Part shown: positions 8,460-15,195 of the stretch, in pieces | Layout of the letters: each line of letters starts with the position of its first letter | Numbering within the stretch: the stretch's first letter is position 1 | Origin: Candidatus Methanomethylophilus sp. UBA78 | GTDB lineage: Archaea > Thermoplasmatota > Thermoplasmata > Methanomassiliicoccales > Methanomethylophilaceae | DNA length: 42,109 nucleotides | Reading direction: 5' to 3' | Assembly: GCA_002503545.1 (NCBI GenBank) | Contig: DARY01000006.1 | Location: 25,934 to 68,042 of the forward strand | The notes under the pieces: model-generated | The model's database searches: none | Told to the model about the DNA's origin: nothing | The model's input: only the letters and a program-made list of their open reading frames with translations | Program-made: the position numbers and the translations under genes

Positions 8460-8611
8460 TATTATGTACGCATCTCAGGGCTGATGATTATTCGTACATC
8501 GGACTCAGAGGAACCGGCCCCAACAACCGGCTCCAGGGAAACAGAGAGTTCCCAGGTCCGGACTTTCCCTGAGGGAAGGCTCGGTTCTGGGCCGCATTCC
8601 CGGTGGTTTGA
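8460..8611 (+). ncRNA. Structured leader RNA upstream of feoA (candidate cis-regulatory)
   Basis: The about 150-base leader can fold by exact base pairing. P0 pairs ATGTACG (8464-8470) with CGTACAT (8493-8499). P1 pairs 8511-8519 with 8578-8587 (GAACCG-GCC with GGC-T-CGGTTC, one bulged T). Inside P1, P2 (8527-8561) stacks CCGG/CCGG, CC/GG and GGGAA/TTCCC around an 8-base loop, and P3 (8565-8577) is TTCCC-TGA-GGGAA. P1, P2 and P3 form a compact three-way junction, followed by a short spacer and the feoA ATG at 8612. I do not recognise a known riboswitch class. The fold was made by eye, not by energy calculation. Confidence 0.5.
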
Positions 8612-8842
8612 ATGAAGTTGGAAGACATGAAGTGCGGGGACACCGCCACCGTGGTCAGGGTGACCGGATCCGGACAGCTGAGGAAGCGCGTCCTGGACCT
8701 CGGTCTGACCAGGGGGGCGAAGGTGAAGCTGGTGAGGGTCGCCCCCCTGGGAGACCCGATCGAGATAGAACTCAGAGGCTACCGGCTCACCGTCAGGAAG
8801 GCCGAGGCCTCCATCGTGGAACTCGAGGAGGGCGCCCGATGA
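8612..8842 (+). CDS. feoA: Ferrous iron transport protein A
   Basis: 76 residues forming the SH3-like FeoA fold: a start MKLEDMKCGDTATVVRV, then LRKRVLDLGLTRGAKVKLVR with the family's L-DLGL-x-x-G turn, and PLGDPIEIELRGYRLTVRKAEA, which matches the conserved GDP...R-G-Y-x-L-R-x-x-EA end. FeoA is a small cytosolic partner that modulates the FeoB GTPase-permease. It is the first gene of the iron operon, downstream of paired iron boxes and a structured leader, and its TGA overlaps the feoB ATG. Confidence 0.95.
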   Translation: MKLEDMKCGDTATVVRVTGSGQLRKRVLDLGLTRGAKVKLVRVAPLGDPIEIELRGYRLTVRKAEASIVELEEGAR

Positions 8843-11019
8843 TAACGGCCGCCCTCATAGGGAACCCCAACAGCGGGAAGACGACCGTCTTCAACAAGCT
8901 GACCGGCAGCATACAGCACGTGGGCAACTGGCCCGGCGTGACGGTGGAGAGGAAGCAGGGGTACATCAGGAACACCTCGAAGGACCGCATACTGGTCGTC
9001 GACCTGCCGGGCGTCTACTCCCTCTCCCCCTACTCCCCGGACGAGATCGTCTCCAGGGACTACCTCATAGGGACGCAGGAGAGCAGACCCGACGTCGCCA
9101 TCAACATCGTCGACGCATCCAACATGGAGAGGGCCCTCTACCTGCTCCTGCAGGTCTCCGACATCGGCATACCGATGGTGGTGGTCCTCAACATGGTGGA
9201 CGTGGCCGAGCAGAACGGCATAAGGATCGACCGGGGGAAACTGTCCCAGATCCTCGGATGCGAGGTCGTCGAGACGATCGGCACCAGGAACATGGGCACC
9301 TCGGAGATAGGGGATGCCGTGCAGCGCGCCTACGATTCCGGGGCGGTCCCGAAGACGATAACCTACTCCGGGGAGATCGAGGAATGCATATCCGAGGTGC
9401 AGGCCGTCATAGCGCCCAGCGTCAGGAGCGGCCTCGAGAGATGGTGCGCCATAAAGATGATCGAACGCGACGGGATGGTCCTGGGCGACCTCGACGGCGA
9501 CGTCGTGGACAGGGCCATGGCGGTCATAACCGAGTTCGAGGCGCGCATGGAAGACGACGGCATGCAGATCATGGCGACCGCCAGATACGACGCGGCCGAG
9601 AAGATAGAGAGCCAGTGCATGAGCAGGTCCGCGAAGGGGAAGGGACGCGACACCGCCGTCTCCGACAGGATAGACAACATCCTGCTCAACAGGTACCTCG
9701 GCATACCCATCTTCCTCGCCATCATGCTGGCCGTGTACTTCGTGTCCATACAGACGGTCGGCACCTGGGGGTCGGACTGGATAAACGAGAACGCGACCTC
9801 CTGGCTCCAGGAGACCGTCGCCGATGCGCTGGAACGCGCGGAGGTCTCCGAGGCCCTGACCGGCCTCATCGTGGACGGCATGATCGCCGGGGTGTTCGCC
9901 GTCATAGGCTTCCTGCCGCAGATTATCGTCCTGTTCCTCTGCCTCTCCATACTGGAGGAATGCGGGTACATGTCGAGGGTGGCATACCTCCTGGACCGCC
10001 TGTTCAGCCGCTTCGGGCTGTCCGGCAAGACGGTCATACCCGTCGTGATAGGGATGGGGTGCGGGGTCCCGGCCATCATGGGCTCGAGGACCATCGAGGA
10101 CGAGCAGACCAGGCGCATCACCGTGATGACGACGACCTTCATACCGTGCAGCGCCAAACTGCCCATCATCACCGTCATCATCGCCGCCTTCTTCCGCGAG
10201 TCTGCCGTGGTGGCGCTCATGATGTACGTGCTCGGGATCTGCATGATCCTCATGTCCGGCATCATCCTGAAGAAGTTCAGCGGGGTGACGGGCAAGCCGT
10301 CGCCGTTCGTCATGGAGCTCCCCGTATACCACACCCCCACTCTCCGCAACGTCCTCATCAACTCGGGGGAGAAGTCCTGGTCGTTCGTCAAGAAGGCCGG
10401 CACGTTCATCCTCCTGTCCTGCGTCGTGGTGTGGTTCCTCTGCTCCTACGACTGGGGACTCGGGTTCATCGGGAGCAACGAGACCGGAGGGTCGATTCTC
10501 TCGGACATCGGCGGTGCGATAACCGGCCTGTTCGCCCTGCAGGGGTTCGGCAACCACTGGGAGCTCACCGTCTCCTCGATAACCGGTCTGCTGGCCAAGG
10601 AGAACCTGCTCGGAACCCTGGCGGTCCTCATCGACCCCAGCGGGAGCGGGACCGGCGAGGACGGCCTCCTGACGGCAGGTGCGCTCGCCTCGTTCTGCAC
10701 CTCCGGGGAGGCCATGGCCTTCCTGATCTTCAACCTCCTGTGCGCCCCCTGCTTCGCCGCCATAGGGGCGATGCACAAGGAGCTCGGGGACTGGAGGCTG
10801 ACCGGCTTCGCCCTGCTGTACCAGTGCGTGCTGGCATGGTGCGCCTCGCTCGTGTTCTACCAGCTCTGGCTCGTGGCCCAGGGCATGACGGACCCCGTCG
10901 GCCTCGCCATAGCGGCGGCGGTCTGCTGCGTCTACGGCTACTTCGTCGCGGCCAGGGACCCGGTGGGGGCCATAAGGAGAAACACCGAAAGGAGAGGGAA
11001 CGGAGGTACGACGGAATGA
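8839..11019 (+). CDS. feoB: Ferrous iron transport protein B (GTPase-permease)
   Basis: 726 residues. The N-terminal G domain has G1 GNPNSGKTT (8-16), G2 Thr in GVTVE, G3 DLPGVYSL and G4 NMVD; a helical spacer follows, then two Gate/permease halves with about 8-10 membrane segments from around residue 290. The GCGVPAIMGSRT segment and its counterpart near the second gate (LLAKENLLGTL) are the expected pore motifs. It takes up Fe2+ across the cytoplasmic membrane. The start overlaps the feoA stop (ATGA) and its own stop overlaps the next gene in the same way. An in-frame ORF extends upstream to a TTG at 8608 but is the shadow of feoA. Confidence 0.97.
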   Translation: MITAALIGNPNSGKTTVFNKLTGSIQHVGNWPGVTVERKQGYIRNTSKDRILVVDLPGVYSLSPYSPDEIVSRDYLIGTQESRPDVAINIVDASNMERALYLLLQVSDIGIPMVVVLNMVDVAEQNGIRIDRGKLSQILGCEVVETIGTRNMGTSEIGDAVQRAYDSGAVPKTITYSGEIEECISEVQAVIAPSVRSGLERWCAIKMIERDGMVLGDLDGDVVDRAMAVITEFEARMEDDGMQIMATARYDAAEKIESQCMSRSAKGKGRDTAVSDRIDNILLNRYLGIPIFLAIMLAVYFVSIQTVGTWGSDWINENATSWLQETVADALERAEVSEALTGLIVDGMIAGVFAVIGFLPQIIVLFLCLSILEECGYMSRVAYLLDRLFSRFGLSGKTVIPVVIGMGCGVPAIMGSRTIEDEQTRRITVMTTTFIPCSAKLPIITVIIAAFFRESAVVALMMYVLGICMILMSGIILKKFSGVTGKPSPFVMELPVYHTPTLRNVLINSGEKSWSFVKKAGTFILLSCVVVWFLCSYDWGLGFIGSNETGGSILSDIGGAITGLFALQGFGNHWELTVSSITGLLAKENLLGTLAVLIDPSGSGTGEDGLLTAGALASFCTSGEAMAFLIFNLLCAPCFAAIGAMHKELGDWRLTGFALLYQCVLAWCASLVFYQLWLVAQGMTDPVGLAIAAAVCCVYGYFVAARDPVGAIRRNTERRGNGGTTE

Positions 11020-11189
11020 ACACCGCCACAGCCATAGTGCTCCTCATCGTGATGATGATCATAGCCGCGGCCGCCTACGGCACCTACAGGTCCCTGAGAT
11101 CGGGGGGCTGTTCCGGATGCCCCTACCGGGGCACCGACCGCTGCTGCCACGGAAAGAATCCGATCAACTGCACGATAAAGAGGAAGTGA
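11016..11189 (+). CDS. FeoB-associated Cys-rich membrane protein
   Basis: 57 residues: one N-terminal membrane helix (about 5-22, AIVLLIVMMIIAAAAYGTY) followed by a cytosolic or external Cys-rich tail with GGCSGCPYRGTDRCC...C. This matches the small 'FeoB-associated Cys-rich membrane protein' family typically found behind feoB; the cysteines may hold or hand over iron, which is inference. It overlaps the feoB stop by 4 bases and is the last gene of the operon before the hairpin at 11192-11218. Confidence 0.85.
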   Translation: MNTATAIVLLIVMMIIAAAAYGTYRSLRSGGCSGCPYRGTDRCCHGKNPINCTIKRK

Positions 11190-11191
11190 CC

Positions 11192-11218
11192 GGCGGCGGG
11201 ACCGGGAATCCCGCCGCC
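11192..11218 (+). terminator. Hairpin at the end of the feo operon
   Basis: A 10-bp perfect GC-rich stem (11192-11201 with 11209-11218) and a 7-base loop lie 3 bases after the stop of the Cys-rich gene, followed by an A/T-rich tract that is also the next promoter. Likely an end-of-operon structure. Confidence 0.55.
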
Positions 11219-11229
11219 CAAACGATTTA

Positions 11230-11284
11230 TTAACCTATCCTAAATCGCTTTTGGTTAGATTAGGAAAGCTTAAAAACTATAAAT
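11230..11284 (+). promoter_or_regulatory. Second iron-box promoter, upstream of the lone Cys-rich gene
   Basis: Box C TTAACCTATCCTAA (11230-11243; reverse complement TTAGGATAGGTTAA) and box D TTAGGAAAGCTTAA (11260-11273) repeat the motif seen at feoAB, again with starts 30 bases apart. A TATA box (actataaat, 11276-11284) follows about 25 bases before the ATG at 11306, so box D touches the TFB recognition position. This predicts co-regulation with feoAB by the same metal sensor. Confidence 0.65.
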
Positions 11285-11305
11285 CGATATGAGTGCCGAT
11301 ACGAA

Positions 11306-11464
11306 ATGAACATGGCGACATTAGTTGTTCTGGCTGTGGTCGTGGTCCTCATCGCGGGAGCGGTGTATGGATGCTACAAGACCCTCCGCACCAACAGATG
11401 CTGCGGTTCCTGCAGGGGATGCAGCAACGAAACATGCCACTGCTCCATCAGGAAGGAACAGTAA
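11306..11464 (+). CDS. Second FeoB-associated-type Cys-rich membrane peptide
   Basis: 52 residues: a hydrophobic helix (about 4-24, TLVVLAVVVVLIAGAVYGCY) and a tail with seven cysteines beyond it, in the pattern CCGSCRGCSNETCHC. It is a paralogue in architecture of the 57-aa protein ending at 11189, but has its own promoter with two iron boxes and a TATA box that fits a leaderless start at 11306. The stop is TAA. Probably an iron-responsive helper of FeoB or another metal transporter; its chemistry is unknown. Confidence 0.75.
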   Translation: MNMATLVVLAVVVVLIAGAVYGCYKTLRTNRCCGSCRGCSNETCHCSIRKEQ

Positions 11465-11500
11465 ACGACGAACCGGCGGGGAGACCCGTCTTTTTCCCAA

Positions 11501-12430
11501 TCACTCTTCCGCCCCGTCTATGCGGACGATCTGGGTATTCTGCCTCCTGCGGAGGTTGTCCACCAGCTGTGCGGCCTCCGGGTTACCCATCCTCGCCGCC
11601 TCGCCGATGCGTCTGAAACCCTCCTCCGGATCCCGGCCCACACCCTCCCCTTCGAGGTACATCCTGCCTGTCTGGAACATGGCCTCGGCATCACCCGATT
11701 CGGCCAGTTCCCTGTACATGCCGAAGGCTCTCTCCTTATCCTCCGGGACACCGTCACCCTGCAGGAGCATGGTGGCGGCGTTGAACTTCGCCACCGGTAT
11801 GGAGTCCGAGCACCCGTAATACCAATCGAAGGCCGCCGGCTTCCCTCCCTCGACCGACCCGTCGTAGGCGAGCGAGGCCATCTTGAACCGGGCCTCGGGG
11901 AAACCGCTCTCGGCGGACCTCCTGAACATCCCGTGGGACCTCCCGGGATCGGCGGCGACCCCCGTACCGGCCTCGTACATGCACCCGAGCTTGAACATGG
12001 ACACAGGGTCCCCCGCGGAGGCCGCACGGTCGTACCAGACGGCCGCCGCCCTGTGGTCCCCTTCTTGGAACAGCAGGTCCCCCATGCGGCCGTAGGCAGG
12101 CTCGAAACCGGCGTCGCAGCATATCTGGAAATAACGTCTGGCTCTTTCGGGGTCGGTGCGCTCCCCCTCGGACATGAATATATCACCCAGACGGAAGGCG
12201 GCCGGTATGCTGCCCGCCTCCGCGGCCCTCTCGTAGAGGGTTATCGCAGAGTCCTCGTCCCGCGGGACGCCCCTCCCGGAGAAGGTGAGCTCCGCCAGAC
12301 CGAACATCCCCTCCGCATATCCCGCATCGGCGACGGAACGGAACAATCCCGCGGCCTCGGCCGCGTCCCCTCCGCCCGCTATGAGATCGACGGCCTTCCT
12401 GCATAGGGCTTCCGCCTCCTGTGGATCCAT
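11501..12430 (-). CDS. Sel1-repeat protein, 309 aa
   Basis: Seven to eight Sel1-like repeats, e.g. FGLAELTFSGRGVPRDEDS, KLGCMYEAGTGVAADPGRS and QTGRMYLEGEGVGRDPEEG. A scaffold with no signal or membrane segment. A TTG at 12439 is in frame, but the ATG at 12430 is preferred because a TATA box (gataaatac, about 12451-12459, reverse strand) lies 25 bases upstream. It is the fifth Sel1 gene in the window, separate from the 1701-5870 group, and is divergent from the metal-ATPase operon. Confidence 0.85.
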   Translation of the reverse strand: MDPQEAEALCRKAVDLIAGGGDAAEAAGLFRSVADAGYAEGMFGLAELTFSGRGVPRDEDSAITLYERAAEAGSIPAAFRLGDIFMSEGERTDPERARRYFQICCDAGFEPAYGRMGDLLFQEGDHRAAAVWYDRAASAGDPVSMFKLGCMYEAGTGVAADPGRSHGMFRRSAESGFPEARFKMASLAYDGSVEGGKPAAFDWYYGCSDSIPVAKFNAATMLLQGDGVPEDKERAFGMYRELAESGDAEAMFQTGRMYLEGEGVGRDPEEGFRRIGEAARMGNPEAAQLVDNLRRRQNTQIVRIDGAEE

Positions 12431-12514
12431 GACCTCCAATCCCCTCGTACGTATTTATCTGCTGGGTATGACGGCGGACCATCCCGCCGGGGACGGCCGA
12501 GGAAGAAAAAAACG

Positions 12515-12561
12515 TTAAATACGGTCTCGGGATATGGTTGAACAGTTGAACAAATGTTCAA
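12515..12561 (+). promoter_or_regulatory. Promoter and palindromic operator of the arsR-type/P-ATPase operon
   Basis: TATA-like ttaaatac (12515-12522) is followed by TTGAACAAATGTTCAA (12546-12561), a 16-base palindrome broken only at its centre, and by an extra half-site TTGAACA (12538-12544). TGAACA...TGTTCA half-sites are typical of SmtB/ArsR-family metal repressors. The site covers the expected transcription start, and the repressor gene begins 10 bases later: an autoregulatory arrangement. Confidence 0.75.
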
Positions 12562-12570
12562 GTGATTGAC

Positions 12571-12924
12571 ATGGACGACGACCACTGCGAATGCGAATCC
12601 GAGGAATTCACCGCCAGGATACGCGGCGGCATGCTCGACGACGATACCGTGATGGATCTGGCTGACCTCTTCAAGGTATTCGGTGACAGCACACGCATAC
12701 GCATACTCTGGGCCCTGCACGAGAGCGAGATGTGCGTGCACGGGATCAGCAAGAGCCTCGGCCTGACGATGTCCGCGGTTTCCCACCAGCTCAAGACGCT
12801 GAAGGATGCGGACCTGGTGCAGAGCCGCCGCGACGGCAAGAACGTGTACTACTCCCTCTGCGACGAACACGTCGAGATCCTCCTCAGCACCGCCCTCACG
12901 CACCTCCGGGAGGAGAAGCGATGA
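12571..12924 (+). CDS. ArsR/SmtB-family metal-sensing repressor
   Basis: 117 residues, normal for the family. A winged helix lies at about 45-110, with the recognition helix in GLTMSAVSHQLKTLKDADLV and the wing in SRRDGKNVYYSL, and the C-terminal helix motif DEHVEILLSTALTHL. Metal ligands are likely in the N-terminal DDDHCECE stretch and the C-terminal D-x-H...H set, as in CadC/CzrA-like sensors. It should release its own operator (12538-12561) when Zn, Cd or Pb is high. A GTG at 12562 is also possible as a start. The stop overlaps the ATPase ATG. Confidence 0.9.
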   Translation: MDDDHCECESEEFTARIRGGMLDDDTVMDLADLFKVFGDSTRIRILWALHESEMCVHGISKSLGLTMSAVSHQLKTLKDADLVQSRRDGKNVYYSLCDEHVEILLSTALTHLREEKR

Positions 12925-15068
12925 GGCGCACATACGGCATAGACATAGACTGTGCCAACTGTGCCAGGAAGGTGGAGGAGGCCATCTCCGGGCTGGAGTG
13001 CGTCGGATCCGTGTCGCTGTCCTTCGTGGACAAGAGGATGGTTATAGAGGCGGCGGAGGCGTACAAGGACCGTCCCGACGAGGTGGAAAGGGCCGCCGAG
13101 GACGCCGCACGCAGGACGGAACCGGATTTCCGCATGTGGCGCATAGAAGACGGCTCCGGGGAGAAGGAGGAGGACGTCGGGAAGCACCTGCCGCTGCGCA
13201 TGGGCATAGGGGCGGCATTCCTGGTGCTGGGCCTCCTGCTGGAGCATTTCCTCGACTGGGACATAGACGGCATGGCCCTCAGGGCCGTGTTCCTGGTAGG
13301 GCTCCTGGCCGTGGGATACGACGTCATAGCGAACGCCGCACGCAACCTGGTGCGCGCCAGGTTCCTCGACGAGAACTTCCTCATGACCGTCGCCACCCTG
13401 GGCGCACTGGCCGTGGGATACTGGACGGAATCGGTGGCCGTGATGCTGTTCTACCAGGTCGGCGAGTTCTTCCAGGACCGCGCCGTGGACAGGAGCAGGG
13501 CCCACGTCAAGGCCCTGATGGACCTGAAGGCCCCCTACGCCACCGTCATAAGGAACGGGAAGACCCAGAAGGTGCAGCCGGAGTCGGTTGGGGTGGGCGA
13601 GACGGTGGTCGTGAAGCCCGGCGAGATGGTGCCGATAGACGGGACCGTCACGAGGGGGAGCGGCTTCGTGGACACCAAGGCCATGACGGGCGAACCGGTC
13701 CCCAGACGCGTGGAGGCGGGCGACACCGTTATGGCTGGGTACATAAACACGTCGGACACCCTCATCGTACACACCGACGCCCTCTACAGGGACTCGGCCG
13801 CCGCTCGCATCCTCTCGCTCATAGAGGACTCCGCCATGCGCAAATCCAGGTCGGAGAAGTTCATAACCAGGTTCGCGAGGGTGTACACCCCCGCCGTGGT
13901 CCTGTGCGCCCTGGCCATAGCCGCGGTCCCGTCCCTCCTCCATCCCGCGGACTGGATGGACTGGGTCTACAGGGGTCTGATCTTCCTGGTCGTCTCCTGC
14001 CCGTGCGCCCTGGTGGTCTCCGTGCCCCTCTCCTACTACTGCGGCATCGGTCGCGCCTCGAAGGACGGCATACTGATCAAGGGGAGCACGTACATGGAGG
14101 TCCTGTCGAAGGTGGACAAGGTCGTCTTCGACAAGACCGGGACCCTGACCAAGGGGGAGTTCTCGGTCAACCGCATAGAGCCCTCCGGAGGGATGACGGA
14201 GGAGGAGCTGCTGGACCTGGCCGCCTGCGCGGAGGCCTTCTCCGACCACCCCCTAGCCAAGGCCATCCTGGACCATCTGGGACATGACATCGACCCCTCC
14301 CGCATATCGGACTCCTCGGCCGCACCGGGCAAGGGCGTCGAGGCGATGGTCGACGGCAGGGTGGTGACGGTCGGCAACGCCCAGATGATGCGCGAGAGCG
14401 GGATCGCGGATGTGTTCGGGGACACGGGGGCCGAGACCGTGGTCCACGTCGGCGTTGACGGCAGGTACGCGGGCCGCATAGCGATCTCCGACCGTCTGAA
14501 GGACGATGCGGGAAAGGCGGTGGCCGAACTCAGGGGCATGGGCATCAGGACCTACATGCTGACCGGGGACGGGGAGGCGGCCGGGAGGGACGTCGCCGAG
14601 AGACTGCGCCTGGACGGCTACAGGGCGGAGATGACGCCGGAGAACAAGACCTCCGAACTGGAGAGGATAATGTCCCTCTCCGAGGGACGGACCTGCTTCG
14701 TGGGAGACGGGATAAACGACTCCCCCGCACTGGCGAGGGCCGACGTCGGCATAGCCATGGGAGGCATAGGTTCGGATTCCGCAGTGGAGGCGGCCGACCT
14801 GGTCATCCTCGACGACAGCCCCTCCAGCATCGCATCGTCGATAAGGATCTCGAAGAGGACCCAGACCATAGTCGCGGAGAACATATTCATGGCCCTGGCG
14901 ATAAAATTCTCCATACTGGCACTTACCGTATTCACCGATGCGGTCGACATGTGGGTCGCCATATTCGGGGACGTGGGGGTGCTCGTGATCGCCGTCCTCA
15001 ACGCCACCCGCGCCCTCGGGGCGCCCCGCCGCATCCGGCGTGACGGGGGCAGGGAGACCGCAGGGTGA
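12921..15068 (+). CDS. Zn/Cd/Pb-type P1B ATPase exporter
   Basis: 715 residues. An N-terminal heavy-metal-associated domain has the ligand pair C11-x-x-C14 preceded by Asp (DCANC), typical of Zn/Cd/Pb pumps rather than copper pumps. Membrane helices follow, then the actuator motif TGEP, the ion-binding C360-P-C362, the phosphorylation site D404KTGTLT, the HP motif (SDHPLA) and GDGINDSPALA near the hinge. It pumps soft divalent metals out of the cell using ATP. Coupled to the repressor by an ATGA overlap. The family assignment is firm; the exact metal is inferred from the CPC and DCxxC motifs and the sensor type. Confidence 0.94.
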   Translation: MRRTYGIDIDCANCARKVEEAISGLECVGSVSLSFVDKRMVIEAAEAYKDRPDEVERAAEDAARRTEPDFRMWRIEDGSGEKEEDVGKHLPLRMGIGAAFLVLGLLLEHFLDWDIDGMALRAVFLVGLLAVGYDVIANAARNLVRARFLDENFLMTVATLGALAVGYWTESVAVMLFYQVGEFFQDRAVDRSRAHVKALMDLKAPYATVIRNGKTQKVQPESVGVGETVVVKPGEMVPIDGTVTRGSGFVDTKAMTGEPVPRRVEAGDTVMAGYINTSDTLIVHTDALYRDSAAARILSLIEDSAMRKSRSEKFITRFARVYTPAVVLCALAIAAVPSLLHPADWMDWVYRGLIFLVVSCPCALVVSVPLSYYCGIGRASKDGILIKGSTYMEVLSKVDKVVFDKTGTLTKGEFSVNRIEPSGGMTEEELLDLAACAEAFSDHPLAKAILDHLGHDIDPSRISDSSAAPGKGVEAMVDGRVVTVGNAQMMRESGIADVFGDTGAETVVHVGVDGRYAGRIAISDRLKDDAGKAVAELRGMGIRTYMLTGDGEAAGRDVAERLRLDGYRAEMTPENKTSELERIMSLSEGRTCFVGDGINDSPALARADVGIAMGGIGSDSAVEAADLVILDDSPSSIASSIRISKRTQTIVAENIFMALAIKFSILALTVFTDAVDMWVAIFGDVGVLVIAVLNATRALGAPRRIRRDGGRETAG

Positions 15069-15088
15069 CGGCCGCTTCCGCACAGCCC

Positions 15089-15139
15089 TACGAAATCCGC
15101 AAAAGGCCATCCGATGGTAAGCCGTCTGCGGATTTCGTA
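15089..15139. repeat. 13-bp perfect inverted repeat between the ATPase and Hsp70 operon
   Basis: TACGAAATCCGCA (15089-15101) is repeated inverted at 15127-15139 with a 25-base spacer that itself contains the smaller inverted pair CATC/GATG. It could end the metal operon transcript as a hairpin, or be a binding site for a regulator of the Hsp70 operon, whose TATA box begins only about 14 bases later. Confidence 0.6.
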
Positions 15140-15152
15140 AACCCTTCGGCAC

Positions 15153-15195
15153 ATATTTTATACGGCGGGGCTCTACCCCTTAATGGGATGCGCGA
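15153..15195 (+). promoter_or_regulatory. Promoter of the five-gene Hsp70 operon
   Basis: TATA-like attttatac at about 15155-15163 sits roughly 35-40 bases before the ATG at 15196, giving a short leader of about 10 bases. No other promoter-like A/T stretch appears within the next 8.7 kb of tightly packed genes. Confidence 0.55.

Noticed and set aside
8500..8592. Reverse-strand match to the RNase P RNA core (ggaaagtccgg)
   Set aside because: The second universal block of RNase P RNA is absent on that strand and the space between genes is too short; the bases are better explained by helices of the feoA leader.
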